Assembly (NCBI RefSeq): GCF_036492425.1
Contig: NZ_AP025292.1
Span: 248,001-312,000 of the forward strand
Length of the DNA stretch: 64,000 nucleotides
Source of the DNA: Persicobacter psychrovividus
GTDB taxonomy: Bacteria > Bacteroidota > Bacteroidia > Cytophagales > Cyclobacteriaceae
Reading direction: 5' to 3'
Below are positions 35,239 through 42,955 of the stretch, one piece after another. A program made the translations under genes and the position numbers. The notes under the pieces were generated by a model that ran no database searches, was not told where the DNA came from, and worked only from the letters and a program-made list of their open reading frames with translations. The first letter of the stretch is position 1. Each line of letters opens with the position of its first letter.

Positions 35239-36741
35239 ATGAGTAGGTTGAAAAAACTTGCTGGCGATACGGTTCTCTATGGGATGAGCAGTATCGTTGG
35301 GCGGACTCTAAATTATTTTTTAGTCCCGTTATATACCAAATTTCTGAGCCCTTCAGAATATGGTGTCGTGACAGAGCTTTATGCCTATGTTGCCTTTTTC
35401 CTGATCCTGTTTACCTTCGGGATGGAAACCACATTTTTCCGCTTCGTTTCTCAGAATAAAGCAGACACGCAGAAGATTTTCAATCGGGTATTGTCGATAG
35501 TAATGATTGTCGATACCATTTTGGCCTTAGGCTTGGTGGCCTGTGCTACTCCGATCATGAATTACCTGGAATACCCAGGCAAGGAGGCTTATGTGTATGC
35601 GCTGGCTTTTATCCTGATGCTCGATGGTATCAATGCCTTCCCTTTTGCAAAGCTGAGGATTGAGGGGCGTGCCAAGCGTTTTGCCATCACCAAGATGATC
35701 AATATTCTGGTGAACATGGGGCTGAATATTATACTTTTGGTGGGGATGAATGAAATCATGACCAATGGTGCCTTTCCTGCCCTCTACCCTTTTGTCAGTG
35801 AAATTTACACTCCAGCACTTGGGCCCGCAATTGTGATATTTTCCAATATGGTGGCCTCCATGGCAAATTCGGTCATGCATTTTGGTATTTACAAAAGGTT
35901 CAGGTTTAAGCTCGACTGGAAGACCGTTCGGCCGATGGTGATTTATGGTGTCCCATTGCTATTTATGGGTGTTGCAGGAACAACAAGCGAGATGTTTTCA
36001 AGGCTGATGCTAAAGAAAATACTGCCTGTTGGCTTTTACCCTGGCTACACCAATCAGCAAATTTTGGGAATATTCGGCGCATGTTACAAGTTGGCAATAT
36101 TCATGAACCTGGCGATTCAGGCTTATAAGTATGCCGCAGAACCCTTTTTCTTCAATAATGCTCAGGATAAAAACTCCCCCGCTCTTTTGGGGAAAGTAAC
36201 CCATGTATTTACCGCTTTCGGGAGTATTGCCTTCTTGGCAGTGGTAGCCAACCTTGATATTATCTCCCATTTATTTCTCCGTCAGAAGGCCTATCGCATG
36301 GCCATGGATGCTGTTCCAATTTTGCTGATGGCCAACTTGTTTTTGGGTATTTATTATAACTTGTCCATGTGGTACAAGCTTACCGATAAAACTTATTTCG
36401 GCACTTACCTCTCTGTTGGTGGGGCAATCATGACCATCGTTCTAAATTATTTTCTGATTCCTGTAATCGGATATATGGGGTCTGCCTGGGCTACTTTTGC
36501 CGTTTATGGCGGAATGACGGTGGTGAGCTACATCTTGGGGAAAAAGCATTACCCTGTTCCTTATCAGGTTGGTCGGGGCTTGCTTTATCTGAGTACCTCA
36601 GGCGTGTTGGCCTATTGCTGTTATCATATGCATTTTGATAATTATCTGATATTAAAAGGGATTCAACTGCTGATCTTTTTGATCTTTGTCGCAATGGTGT
36701 TTATTTTGGAGCGAAAAATGATTCAACGCCGATCTGTATAG
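35239..36741 (+). CDS. Polysaccharide flippase-like membrane protein
   Basis: A 500-residue integral membrane protein with about 14 transmembrane helices in the MOP/MATE superfamily, related to Wzx-type and MurJ-like lipid-linked sugar exporters. The N-terminus has the family pattern LAGDTVLYGMSSIVGRTLNY, then YTKFLSPSEYGVVTELYAYV. It would flip a lipid-linked oligosaccharide across the inner membrane. It leads a likely operon with dut and a sugar nucleotidyltransferase (gaps of 26 and 29 bp). Substrate is unknown. Confidence 0.87.
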   Translation: MSRLKKLAGDTVLYGMSSIVGRTLNYFLVPLYTKFLSPSEYGVVTELYAYVAFFLILFTFGMETTFFRFVSQNKADTQKIFNRVLSIVMIVDTILALGLVACATPIMNYLEYPGKEAYVYALAFILMLDGINAFPFAKLRIEGRAKRFAITKMINILVNMGLNIILLVGMNEIMTNGAFPALYPFVSEIYTPALGPAIVIFSNMVASMANSVMHFGIYKRFRFKLDWKTVRPMVIYGVPLLFMGVAGTTSEMFSRLMLKKILPVGFYPGYTNQQILGIFGACYKLAIFMNLAIQAYKYAAEPFFFNNAQDKNSPALLGKVTHVFTAFGSIAFLAVVANLDIISHLFLRQKAYRMAMDAVPILLMANLFLGIYYNLSMWYKLTDKTYFGTYLSVGGAIMTIVLNYFLIPVIGYMGSAWATFAVYGGMTVVSYILGKKHYPVPYQVGRGLLYLSTSGVLAYCCYHMHFDNYLILKGIQLLIFLIFVAMVFILERKMIQRRSV

Positions 36742-36767
36742 AAGTAGGCTGAAAAATATATATCGTA

Positions 36768-37199
36768 ATGAAAGTTAAAGTAATTAATAAATCAAAGCAT
36801 GGCCTTCCGCAATACCAAACGGAAGCAGCGGCAGGTCTTGATCTCAATGCCAACCTCTCTGAACCTATTACCCTTGGTCCACTGGAGCGTGTATTGATCC
36901 CAACGGGTTTGTTCATGGAACTTCCTGTTGGTTTTGAAGCGCAAATTCGTCCACGTAGTGGTCTGGCCTTCAAGCATGGCTTGTCAGTATTGAACAGCCC
37001 AGGAACCATTGATGCCGATTATCGTGGCGAAGTGAAAGTGCTTTTGGTAAATTTATCCAATGAGCCTTTCGTCGTGCAGGATGGAGAGCGCGTTGCGCAA
37101 ATGGTGATTGCCAAGCATGAGCAAATCGCCTGGGAAGAAGTAGAAGTGCTGGAAGATTCTGCGCGTGCAGCGGGCGGTTTCGGAAGCACAGGAAAATAG
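36768..37199 (+). CDS. dut: Deoxyuridine 5'-triphosphate nucleotidohydrolase (dUTPase)
   Basis: The enzyme hydrolyses dUTP to dUMP and diphosphate, protecting DNA from uracil and supplying thymidylate synthesis. The 143 residues show all five trimeric-dUTPase motifs: AGLDLNA, the [11 protein letters not shown] block, [13 protein letters not shown] with the catalytic Asp, GERVAQMVI, and the flexible C-terminal GGFGSTGK. It is 26 bp after the flippase gene, an operon mate rather than a functional partner. Start ATG at 36768 gives the normal length. Confidence 0.97.
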   Translation: MKVKVINKSKHGLPQYQTEAAAGLDLNANLSEPITLGPLERVLIPTGLFMELPVGFEAQIRPRSGLAFKHGLSVLNSPGTIDADYRGEVKVLLVNLSNEPFVVQDGERVAQMVIAKHEQIAWEEVEVLEDSARAAGGFGSTGK

Positions 37200-37228
37200 T
37201 TTTTTAATCTCAATTCATCATATAGTTC

Positions 37229-38239
37229 ATGAATATTATTATTCCTATGGCAGGAATGGGGAAAAGAATGCGTCCGCATACCCTGACCGTGCCTAAACCA
37301 TTAGTTCCAATTGCAGGTAAGCCTATTGTTGAGCGTCTGGTAGAAGATATCGTAAAAGTTTGCCCTTCTGAAGTAGAAAACATCGGTTTTGTAATTGGTA
37401 AAAATTTTGGTGAGGATGTAGAGAAAGATTTGATCCAAATTGCCTCTCGCACAGGTGCTAAAGGCCATATTTTTTATCAGGAAGAAGCTTTAGGAACTGC
37501 ACATGCCATTTATTGTGCGAAGGAAATTCTGGAAGGAAAAACCGTAGTGGCATTTGCTGATACCCTTTTCAAGGCAGATTTTACGCTGGATATAGAGCAA
37601 GACGGTATTATTTGGGTGAAAGAAGTGGAAGACCCTTCGGCTTTTGGTGTTGTTCAGCTTGATGATCAAAAGCGAATTATGGCCTTTGTGGAAAAACCGA
37701 AATCTTTCGTTTCCAATTTGGCGATCATCGGTATTTACTACTTCAAAAAAGGAGAAGACCTTCGTCAGGAAATTAGTACGTTGATTGACAATAAAATCAT
37801 GGACAGCGGGGAGTATCAACTGACCCGTGTGTTGGAGAATTTGACCAACAGCGGCACGAAGTTTTACCCTGGAACAGTGCAGGAATGGCTGGACTGTGGT
37901 AATAAAACGGCTACTGTAAATACCAATCACCGTTATTTGGAATATATCAAGGATGAAAAAGATTTGGTAGACCCTACCGCACAAATCATCAATTCCGTGA
38001 TTATCCCTCCTGTGTATATCGGCCGTCAGGCTCGAATCATCAACTCTGTGGTAGGGCCTCACGTTTCAGTAGGGCACCGTACAGAAATAACAGACGCAAG
38101 GGTGGAGAACTCCATTATTCAAAAAGACAGTGAGATCAACCGTGCGATCCTAAAAGATTCTATGATTGGTAACCACGCCTCTTTTGATGGTAAATCAAAA
38201 ACCATGAGCGTAGGGGATTTCAATACGATTGCAGAGTAA
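37229..38239 (+). CDS. Sugar-phosphate nucleotidyltransferase with left-handed beta-helix tail
   Basis: A 336-residue enzyme of the nucleotidyltransferase family acting on sugar 1-phosphates. The N-terminal Rossmann-like domain starts IIPMAGMGKRMRPHTLTVPK with the GxGxRxxPxT-type loop, contains VVAFADTLFKAD (metal Asp), and VEKPKSFVSN; the last 100 residues are hexapeptide-repeat-like (INSVIIPPVYIG, VENSIIQKDSEI). It resembles glucose-1-phosphate thymidylyltransferases and mannose-1-phosphate guanylyltransferases; base and sugar are not certain. It probably supplies activated sugar for the glycan handled by the neighbouring flippase. Confidence 0.87.
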   Translation: MNIIIPMAGMGKRMRPHTLTVPKPLVPIAGKPIVERLVEDIVKVCPSEVENIGFVIGKNFGEDVEKDLIQIASRTGAKGHIFYQEEALGTAHAIYCAKEILEGKTVVAFADTLFKADFTLDIEQDGIIWVKEVEDPSAFGVVQLDDQKRIMAFVEKPKSFVSNLAIIGIYYFKKGEDLRQEISTLIDNKIMDSGEYQLTRVLENLTNSGTKFYPGTVQEWLDCGNKTATVNTNHRYLEYIKDEKDLVDPTAQIINSVIIPPVYIGRQARIINSVVGPHVSVGHRTEITDARVENSIIQKDSEINRAILKDSMIGNHASFDGKSKTMSVGDFNTIAE

Positions 38240-38258
38240 ACGGCAGTCAATCATCATG

Positions 38259-38298
38259 AAAAGGCAAAGAAATGACGTGCTCATTTTTTTGCCTTTTT
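38259..38298 (+). terminator. Terminator of the flippase-dut-nucleotidyltransferase operon
   Basis: A 10-bp stem (AAAAGGCAAA/TTTGCCTTTT) and a T-run lie 20 bp past the stop. The loop is long (19 bases). Confidence 0.7.
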
Positions 38299-38314
38299 TG
38301 TGTATAAATAAAAT

Positions 38315-38322
38315 TATTTTTG
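38315..38322 (+). promoter_or_regulatory. Possible -7 element of the TPR-DUF4292-envC-tatA operon
   Basis: TATTTTTG fits TAnnTTTG but no TTTG sits at the right distance upstream. It is 131 bp before the TPR start, after the preceding terminator. Confidence 0.3.
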
Positions 38323-38452
38323 ACCGATTGGCTATTGAATCCTTTGTTTTTACAATTTTAACAGGGGATATTGGCTGTTTATCCGTAATTTTCGTTTTAC
38401 TAAGACGGTCAAATTGGATCGCACGACAAATTTTAAAATAATACGCGCACGA

Positions 38453-40216
38453 ATGAATATTTCCAAAATCTTACGTGGTGTTGGGGTAAGCTTATTGATC
38501 GCTTCCTCAGTACTTGTTTCTGCCGATCAGGCGATGGCTCAGAAAAAAAAGAAGCGTAAAAAAAAGCATAAAAAAGAAGCGGTAGCAAAAGTTCCTACGC
38601 AGAAGGAAATTAGAAATGCGGAGATGTATTTTACCCAAGCGGAGAAATATTTCATGCTTGAAGATATGGCGAAGTCTTTTGTTTACTTCGAGAAATCACT
38701 TGAATTCGACCCCAATAATGCGGCGGCTTATTTTAAACTGGCGGAAATTTCTATCCATCGAAAGGAGTTGGAGAATGCCAAGAAATATGCTGAAAAAGCC
38801 CTTGAACTTGACAACACGAACCGCTACTATTACCTGATTAATGCGGAGGTTTATAAAAAAACTGGAGAGCTTGAAAAGGCAATTTCAACTTACAAATCCC
38901 TGATGGCAAATGTGGAGAAAACCGACGAGTTCAGCTATGAGCTTGCAGGCCTGTATCTTTACATGAAGAAATATGACGAGGCTTTGGCGGAGCTCGATAA
39001 AGTAGAAGCTCGCTTTGGTTTGAATGATCAGGTGATTTTTCAGAAACAAAAAATTTATATTCAGCAAGGAAAGCTGGATAAAGCCGTAGCAGAAGGTGAA
39101 AAGTTAATCAAGGCTTTTCCTGATGAGCCACGTTATGTATTGGCACTGTCAGAAATTTTATTGTCAAACGGTAAAACTGCTGAAGCACAGAAAATGCTGA
39201 CAGATTACCTTGAAACCGAAAACAGCTCTCAGGTGCGAATGCTATTGGGACAAATTCAGCAAGAGCAAGGTGATTACGTCGAGGCCAAAAAGAATATCCA
39301 TTCGGCAATGGCAGATCCGAAAATGAGCATTGAAGCCAAGCTGCCTTATGTGGTTGGGTTGTTTCAGAAAATGACAAAAGAAGACGTCAAGGAAGAAGCT
39401 CAGAAACTTTGTGAGTTGTTGGTAAAAGTACACCCTGAAGATGCCAACGCCCGCGCACTTTACGGTGATTATTACTTTACACTGAATGAAAAGCAAAAGG
39501 CCAAAGCAGCCTATCTGAAATCTATTGAATTTGATGATAACAATTTAGCCGTTTGGCAGAATATCATCAATATCGATTTTGATGAGCAGGACATGAAAGC
39601 CGCTATCACACATTCAGAAAAGGCATTGGAACTGTTCCCGAACCAAGCGATGCTGTATTACTTCAGTGGTACTGCTCACCTGATGGAAAAAAATTATGAC
39701 AAGGCGGTCAACGCTTTGGAGCAAGGAAGAAAGCTGTCAGGAAATAATGAGCAGTTGGCGACTGTTTTTTACGGACAGTTGGGCGATGCCTACAATGGTG
39801 TTGGGGAAAACAGCAAGTCGGATCAGGCTTATGAGGATGCCCTGAAAATTGACCCTAACAGTGAGCATGTCCTGAATAATTATGCGTATTTTCTCTCGCT
39901 GAGAAAAGAAAAATTGGATGAAGCCAAGCAGATGTCCGAGAAGTTGGTTAAACTGCATCCTGAAAACGGAACTTACCTGGATACTTACGGCTGGGTGCTT
40001 TACCAAATGGGTGACTATGAAGGCGCCCGTACAAACATCAAAAAAGCAATTGATGTAGGAGAAGCCTCAGGGGCTGTTTTGGAACACTACGGCGATGCAC
40101 TTTTTCAGCTTGGCGATAAAGAAGAGGCATTGAAGTTTTGGGAAAAGGCAAAGAAAAAAGGGGATGCTTCCGAATTTATCGACAAAAAGATCAAGCATCA
40201 AAAATTATATGAATAG
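38453..40216 (+). CDS. Large periplasmic TPR protein
   Basis: A 587-residue exported protein; the start at 38453 is chosen because it gives a clean signal peptide (MNISKILRGVGVSLLIASSV ... ADQAMA) that the upstream start would bury. After a short basic linker (KKKKRKKKHKK) the remainder is tandem TPR helices (for example AAAYFKLAEISIHRKELENA and VLNNYAYFLSLRKEKLDEAK), about a dozen units. TPR solenoids scaffold protein complexes. It overlaps the next gene by 8 bp, so it is coupled to the DUF4292 lipoprotein. A role in outer-membrane or cell-envelope assembly is suggested by neighbours. Confidence 0.88.
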   Translation: MNISKILRGVGVSLLIASSVLVSADQAMAQKKKKRKKKHKKEAVAKVPTQKEIRNAEMYFTQAEKYFMLEDMAKSFVYFEKSLEFDPNNAAAYFKLAEISIHRKELENAKKYAEKALELDNTNRYYYLINAEVYKKTGELEKAISTYKSLMANVEKTDEFSYELAGLYLYMKKYDEALAELDKVEARFGLNDQVIFQKQKIYIQQGKLDKAVAEGEKLIKAFPDEPRYVLALSEILLSNGKTAEAQKMLTDYLETENSSQVRMLLGQIQQEQGDYVEAKKNIHSAMADPKMSIEAKLPYVVGLFQKMTKEDVKEEAQKLCELLVKVHPEDANARALYGDYYFTLNEKQKAKAAYLKSIEFDDNNLAVWQNIINIDFDEQDMKAAITHSEKALELFPNQAMLYYFSGTAHLMEKNYDKAVNALEQGRKLSGNNEQLATVFYGQLGDAYNGVGENSKSDQAYEDALKIDPNSEHVLNNYAYFLSLRKEKLDEAKQMSEKLVKLHPENGTYLDTYGWVLYQMGDYEGARTNIKKAIDVGEASGAVLEHYGDALFQLGDKEEALKFWEKAKKKGDASEFIDKKIKHQKLYE

Positions 40217-41060
40217 GAATTATTCCCTCCTTTTAGTAGTTGTATTTTCAGTAATCATGATGTCCTGTAACAAACGTATGGCAGGATTTAAACTGGTAGA
40301 GAAAAGTGATTTCAGAGTTGATAACCTTGACTTTGATTACCTTTCTGGAAAGATGAAGGTTGGCTTCTCCGATGGCGACAAAGAAATCGGGGCGACGGTC
40401 AATCTTCGGATGAAAGCCGATTCCATTATCTGGATGTCGGTTTCTCCAGGCTTGGGCGTAGAGGTGATGCGTGCGCAGTTTACCCCAGATACCATCATGA
40501 TTATCAATAAACTGAAAAAGGAGGTATATGCCCTCTCCTATTCACAATTAAGCGAACGCTATAAAGTAACACTGGATTTCCACACCCTGCAATCTATTAT
40601 TGTAGGGGATTTGGTGGAAGATAAAATGCCCAAAGACCGTGTGAAACGGGAAAGCAGTTATTTTTTGCTCGATCAGCAGCGTGATAAAATGCGCTACCAG
40701 TCGCAGGTTGATCCACTGACTTACCGAATCGTACAGACACAGGCCTTGCAGCCTACAACGGGCAACAGCCTGACCCTTCAGTATGCGGACTTTCAGGACA
40801 TCAAGAGTAAAATCAAGAAAAAACAGCATAAGAAAGAATACAAGGAAAGTAAAAATACAGATAACCCGATGATGAAGCTGAGCCGTCGGGAGCGAAAATC
40901 TGATATTTTTCCTTTTGAGAATACCGTGGACTTGGTATTTTATGACCAATCTGGACGTACCCTTTCTACCAAGGTGAAAATGCACTTCCAGAAGGTTGAT
41001 ATTAATGAAAAGAAGCTGAGCTTCCCTTTTAAAGTTTCCTCGCGGTATGTCATTAAATAA
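40209..41060 (+). CDS. DUF4292 family lipoprotein
   Basis: A 283-residue lipoprotein: the start ATG at 40209 gives a signal peptide with lipobox VIMMSCNKRM (Cys at 19), while an earlier start is less likely because it lies deep in the preceding gene. The mature part is beta-rich (YLSGKMKVGFSDGDKEIGAT, then IWMSVSPGLGVEVMRAQF), matching DUF4292; I recall this family being grouped with LolA/LolB-type folds. The middle has a charged helical insertion (KKKQHKKEYKESKN). Position in an operon with TPR, EnvC and TatA genes suggests work on lipoprotein or envelope assembly. Confidence 0.82.
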   Translation: MNRNYSLLLVVVFSVIMMSCNKRMAGFKLVEKSDFRVDNLDFDYLSGKMKVGFSDGDKEIGATVNLRMKADSIIWMSVSPGLGVEVMRAQFTPDTIMIINKLKKEVYALSYSQLSERYKVTLDFHTLQSIIVGDLVEDKMPKDRVKRESSYFLLDQQRDKMRYQSQVDPLTYRIVQTQALQPTTGNSLTLQYADFQDIKSKIKKKQHKKEYKESKNTDNPMMKLSRRERKSDIFPFENTVDLVFYDQSGRTLSTKVKMHFQKVDINEKKLSFPFKVSSRYVIK

Positions 41061-42279
41061 GTTATTTTTCAGCATCCTTTTTTCGCTCTTTGTTTTCACC
41101 TGCCTCCCGCAGGTTACTTTTGCGCAGCGCAATAAACAGCAACTCGAGCGTGAGCGTGAGCAAAACAAAAAGAAGATTGCCGAAACCGCCAGAATCCTTT
41201 CTCAGAATGCCAAGACCACCAAAGCGACGGTCGGGGAGTTGAATGCACTAAATGAGCAGATAAAAACCCGACAGGAGATGATGTCTTCGATTACACAGGA
41301 GGTAGACGTGCTCAATGGTCGTGTAGAGGAGCTTGGTGAGGTGATCGAAAGCATGAGCAATGACCTTGAAGGGCTGAAGAAAGAATATGCTAAAATGGCG
41401 CATACGGCTTATAAGTCGCAGCTCAGTCAGAATAATCTCCTCTTTTTGTTTTCCGCAAAAACATTTCACGACTTCGTGATGCGGGTGCAATATATGCGGC
41501 AGTACTCCAAGGCGCGTAAAAACCAGATTGAAATGATTCTTTCCGTTCGCCAGACACTCGAAGATCAGCAGCAGGCGATCAATGAGGCCAAGCAGGAAAA
41601 AGATCAGTTGCTGGTGGCAAAAATGGGAGAGTTTCAGGAGCTCGAAGCCTTGCGTAAAAAACAGGGCAGCGTATTAGCTGAGCTGAAAAAGAGCAGCCGA
41701 AAACTAAAGAAAGAACTGAAAAAGCGGAAGCAGGCTGATGCGCATTTGGCCACCCTGATTGCCGATGTTATTCGGGAGGAAATGGCCAAGGCGAAAGCAT
41801 CAAGCAAGACCTCAAAAGCGAAGAAATCTGCTAAGGTAAGTAAAGCGAATGTGGCCTTCATTGGTGCGGATTTCTCGAAATTCAGAAAAAAATTGGATTG
41901 GCCCGTAAATTCTGGCTTTGTGAGTCAAAGCTTTGGAAAGCACCCTCACCCTGCCCTGAAGGGGGTAATGATTGAAAACCCTGGCGTTGATATTCAAACT
42001 AAATCAAAAGAAATCGTTCGGGCAGTACACAAAGGGGTTGTAAAAACTGTTGCACATGTACCTGGGGAGATGAATACGGTCATTATTGTACAGCATGGGG
42101 AATACTTTACGGTTTACGCCAAGCTGAAGCAAAGCACGGTGAAAGTAGGGCAAGTGGTCGAAGATAAAGACCCGATCGGGATTGTAAGTACCGATGCTGA
42201 TGGAAAATCGGAACTTCAGTTTCAGGTTTGGAAGCAGCGCGAGAAACTGAATCCGCAATCTTGGTTGCGAAGTCGTTAG
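41047..42279 (+). CDS. EnvC-like murein hydrolase activator with degenerate LytM domain
   Basis: A 410-residue exported protein with a signal peptide (LFFSILFSLFVFTCLPQVTFA), a long coiled coil (about 27-260) and a C-terminal LytM/M23 domain (about 295-410). The zinc ligands of active M23 peptidases are not kept: NPGVDIQ has Asn where HxGxD has His, YAKL has Lys for His, and LQFQVW has Gln for the HxH His. This is the pattern of EnvC/NlpD activators, which open amidases rather than cut peptidoglycan. The gene overlaps DUF4292 by 14 bp and is followed by tatA; in E. coli, EnvC-activated amidases are Tat-exported. Confidence 0.87.
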   Translation: MSLNKLFFSILFSLFVFTCLPQVTFAQRNKQQLEREREQNKKKIAETARILSQNAKTTKATVGELNALNEQIKTRQEMMSSITQEVDVLNGRVEELGEVIESMSNDLEGLKKEYAKMAHTAYKSQLSQNNLLFLFSAKTFHDFVMRVQYMRQYSKARKNQIEMILSVRQTLEDQQQAINEAKQEKDQLLVAKMGEFQELEALRKKQGSVLAELKKSSRKLKKELKKRKQADAHLATLIADVIREEMAKAKASSKTSKAKKSAKVSKANVAFIGADFSKFRKKLDWPVNSGFVSQSFGKHPHPALKGVMIENPGVDIQTKSKEIVRAVHKGVVKTVAHVPGEMNTVIIVQHGEYFTVYAKLKQSTVKVGQVVEDKDPIGIVSTDADGKSELQFQVWKQREKLNPQSWLRSR

Positions 42280-42376
42280 CTGTCATTAATTTGAAATGAA
42301 ATTTGTGTTTTGTCGTCGCAGTCGGATTGTGTATATTTGTTTATAGAACAAGAAATTATATTTAAAGATTAGTGAT

Positions 42377-42556
42377 ATGTTTAATATGGGTGGCTCAGAA
42401 TGGATAATTATTATTCTGTTTGTTGTAGTGTTTTTCGGAGCAAAGAAAATTCCTGAATTGGCGCGTGGCTTAGGAAAAGGAATTCGCGAGTTCAAAGATG
42501 CGACCAAAGAGATTAAAGATGAAATTGACGATGCAGGTAAAGAGATCAAAAAATAA
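42377..42556 (+). CDS. tatA: Sec-independent protein translocase TatA
   Basis: A 59-residue protein: [20 protein letters not shown] is an N-terminal transmembrane helix, then the conserved hinge [16 protein letters not shown] and an amphipathic helix rich in Lys/Asp/Glu ([21 protein letters not shown]). TatA forms the pore of the twin-arginine translocon for folded proteins. The gene starts 98 bp after the EnvC-like gene and ends before a strong terminator. tatC is not in the window. It is easily missed because an unrelated frame runs over it on the other strand. Confidence 0.92.
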   Translation: MFNMGGSEWIIIILFVVVFFGAKKIPELARGLGKGIREFKDATKEIKDEIDDAGKEIKK

Positions 42557-42612
42557 CGCTTGATCTTCTACATAGGGCCGCCGCAAGCTGCGAAGGCTAA
42601 AAAATAATAAAG

Positions 42613-42642
42613 ACTCCTACTTAAATCGTAGGAGTTCTTTTT
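42613..42642 (+). terminator. Terminator of the tatA operon
   Basis: A perfect 8-bp stem (ACTCCTAC/GTAGGAGT) with a 7-base loop is followed by a long T-run. Confidence 0.88.
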
Positions 42643-42738
42643 TTGCAATTCCTGAAAATAAAGCAGCTAAACTTTCCTTTTGACCCCTATATCTCGAAAA
42701 AAATCGTCATTAAGTCATACAATTGTAAGGGTAATCTG

Positions 42739-42746
42739 TATTTTTG
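42739..42746 (+). promoter_or_regulatory. -7 element for the transglycosylase leader
   Basis: TATTTTTG fits TAnnTTTG; a -33 TTTG is not at the right spacing. If used, it creates a leader of about 200 nt. Confidence 0.35.
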
Positions 42747-42915
42747 CATCTAATATCCTTATTAACAGTCTTTTAGTGCGGTAATGGTTTTGCGGGTAGA
42801 ATATAGGCTGGGATGTAATTAAATAAGTTGGTGCAAATTCAGGTTTGGAATCAGCCTTTGGTCTCCTCTTTGTACGAGGCAAGAGTTGATAGCCTGAGCT
42901 GCAGGTGCCTTGATG

Positions 42916-42943
42916 GCAATCACCGCATAAAGCGTGATTTTGC
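42916..42943 (+). promoter_or_regulatory. Hairpin before the transglycosylase start codon
   Basis: GCAATCAC pairs with GTGAT/TTGC around an inner GC/GC and an ATAAA loop, with small bulges. It ends 12 bp before the ATG and may modulate access of the ribosome. Confidence 0.35.
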
Positions 42944-42955
42944 GTTGGAAGAAGA

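Larger units (their letters stand above)
42557..42955 (+). other. 399-bp gap holding a terminator and a structured leader
   Basis: The left part holds the tatA terminator (42613-42642). From about 42752 a leader of some 200 nt runs to the transglycosylase start. It contains no open frame longer than 12 codons. The last part folds into a hairpin (42916-42943) 12 bp before the start codon. No known riboswitch is recognised. Confidence 0.5.

Noticed and set aside
36701-37009. Minus-strand frame over the start of dut
   Set aside because: dut has all five motifs on the plus strand; the opposite frame is shadow.
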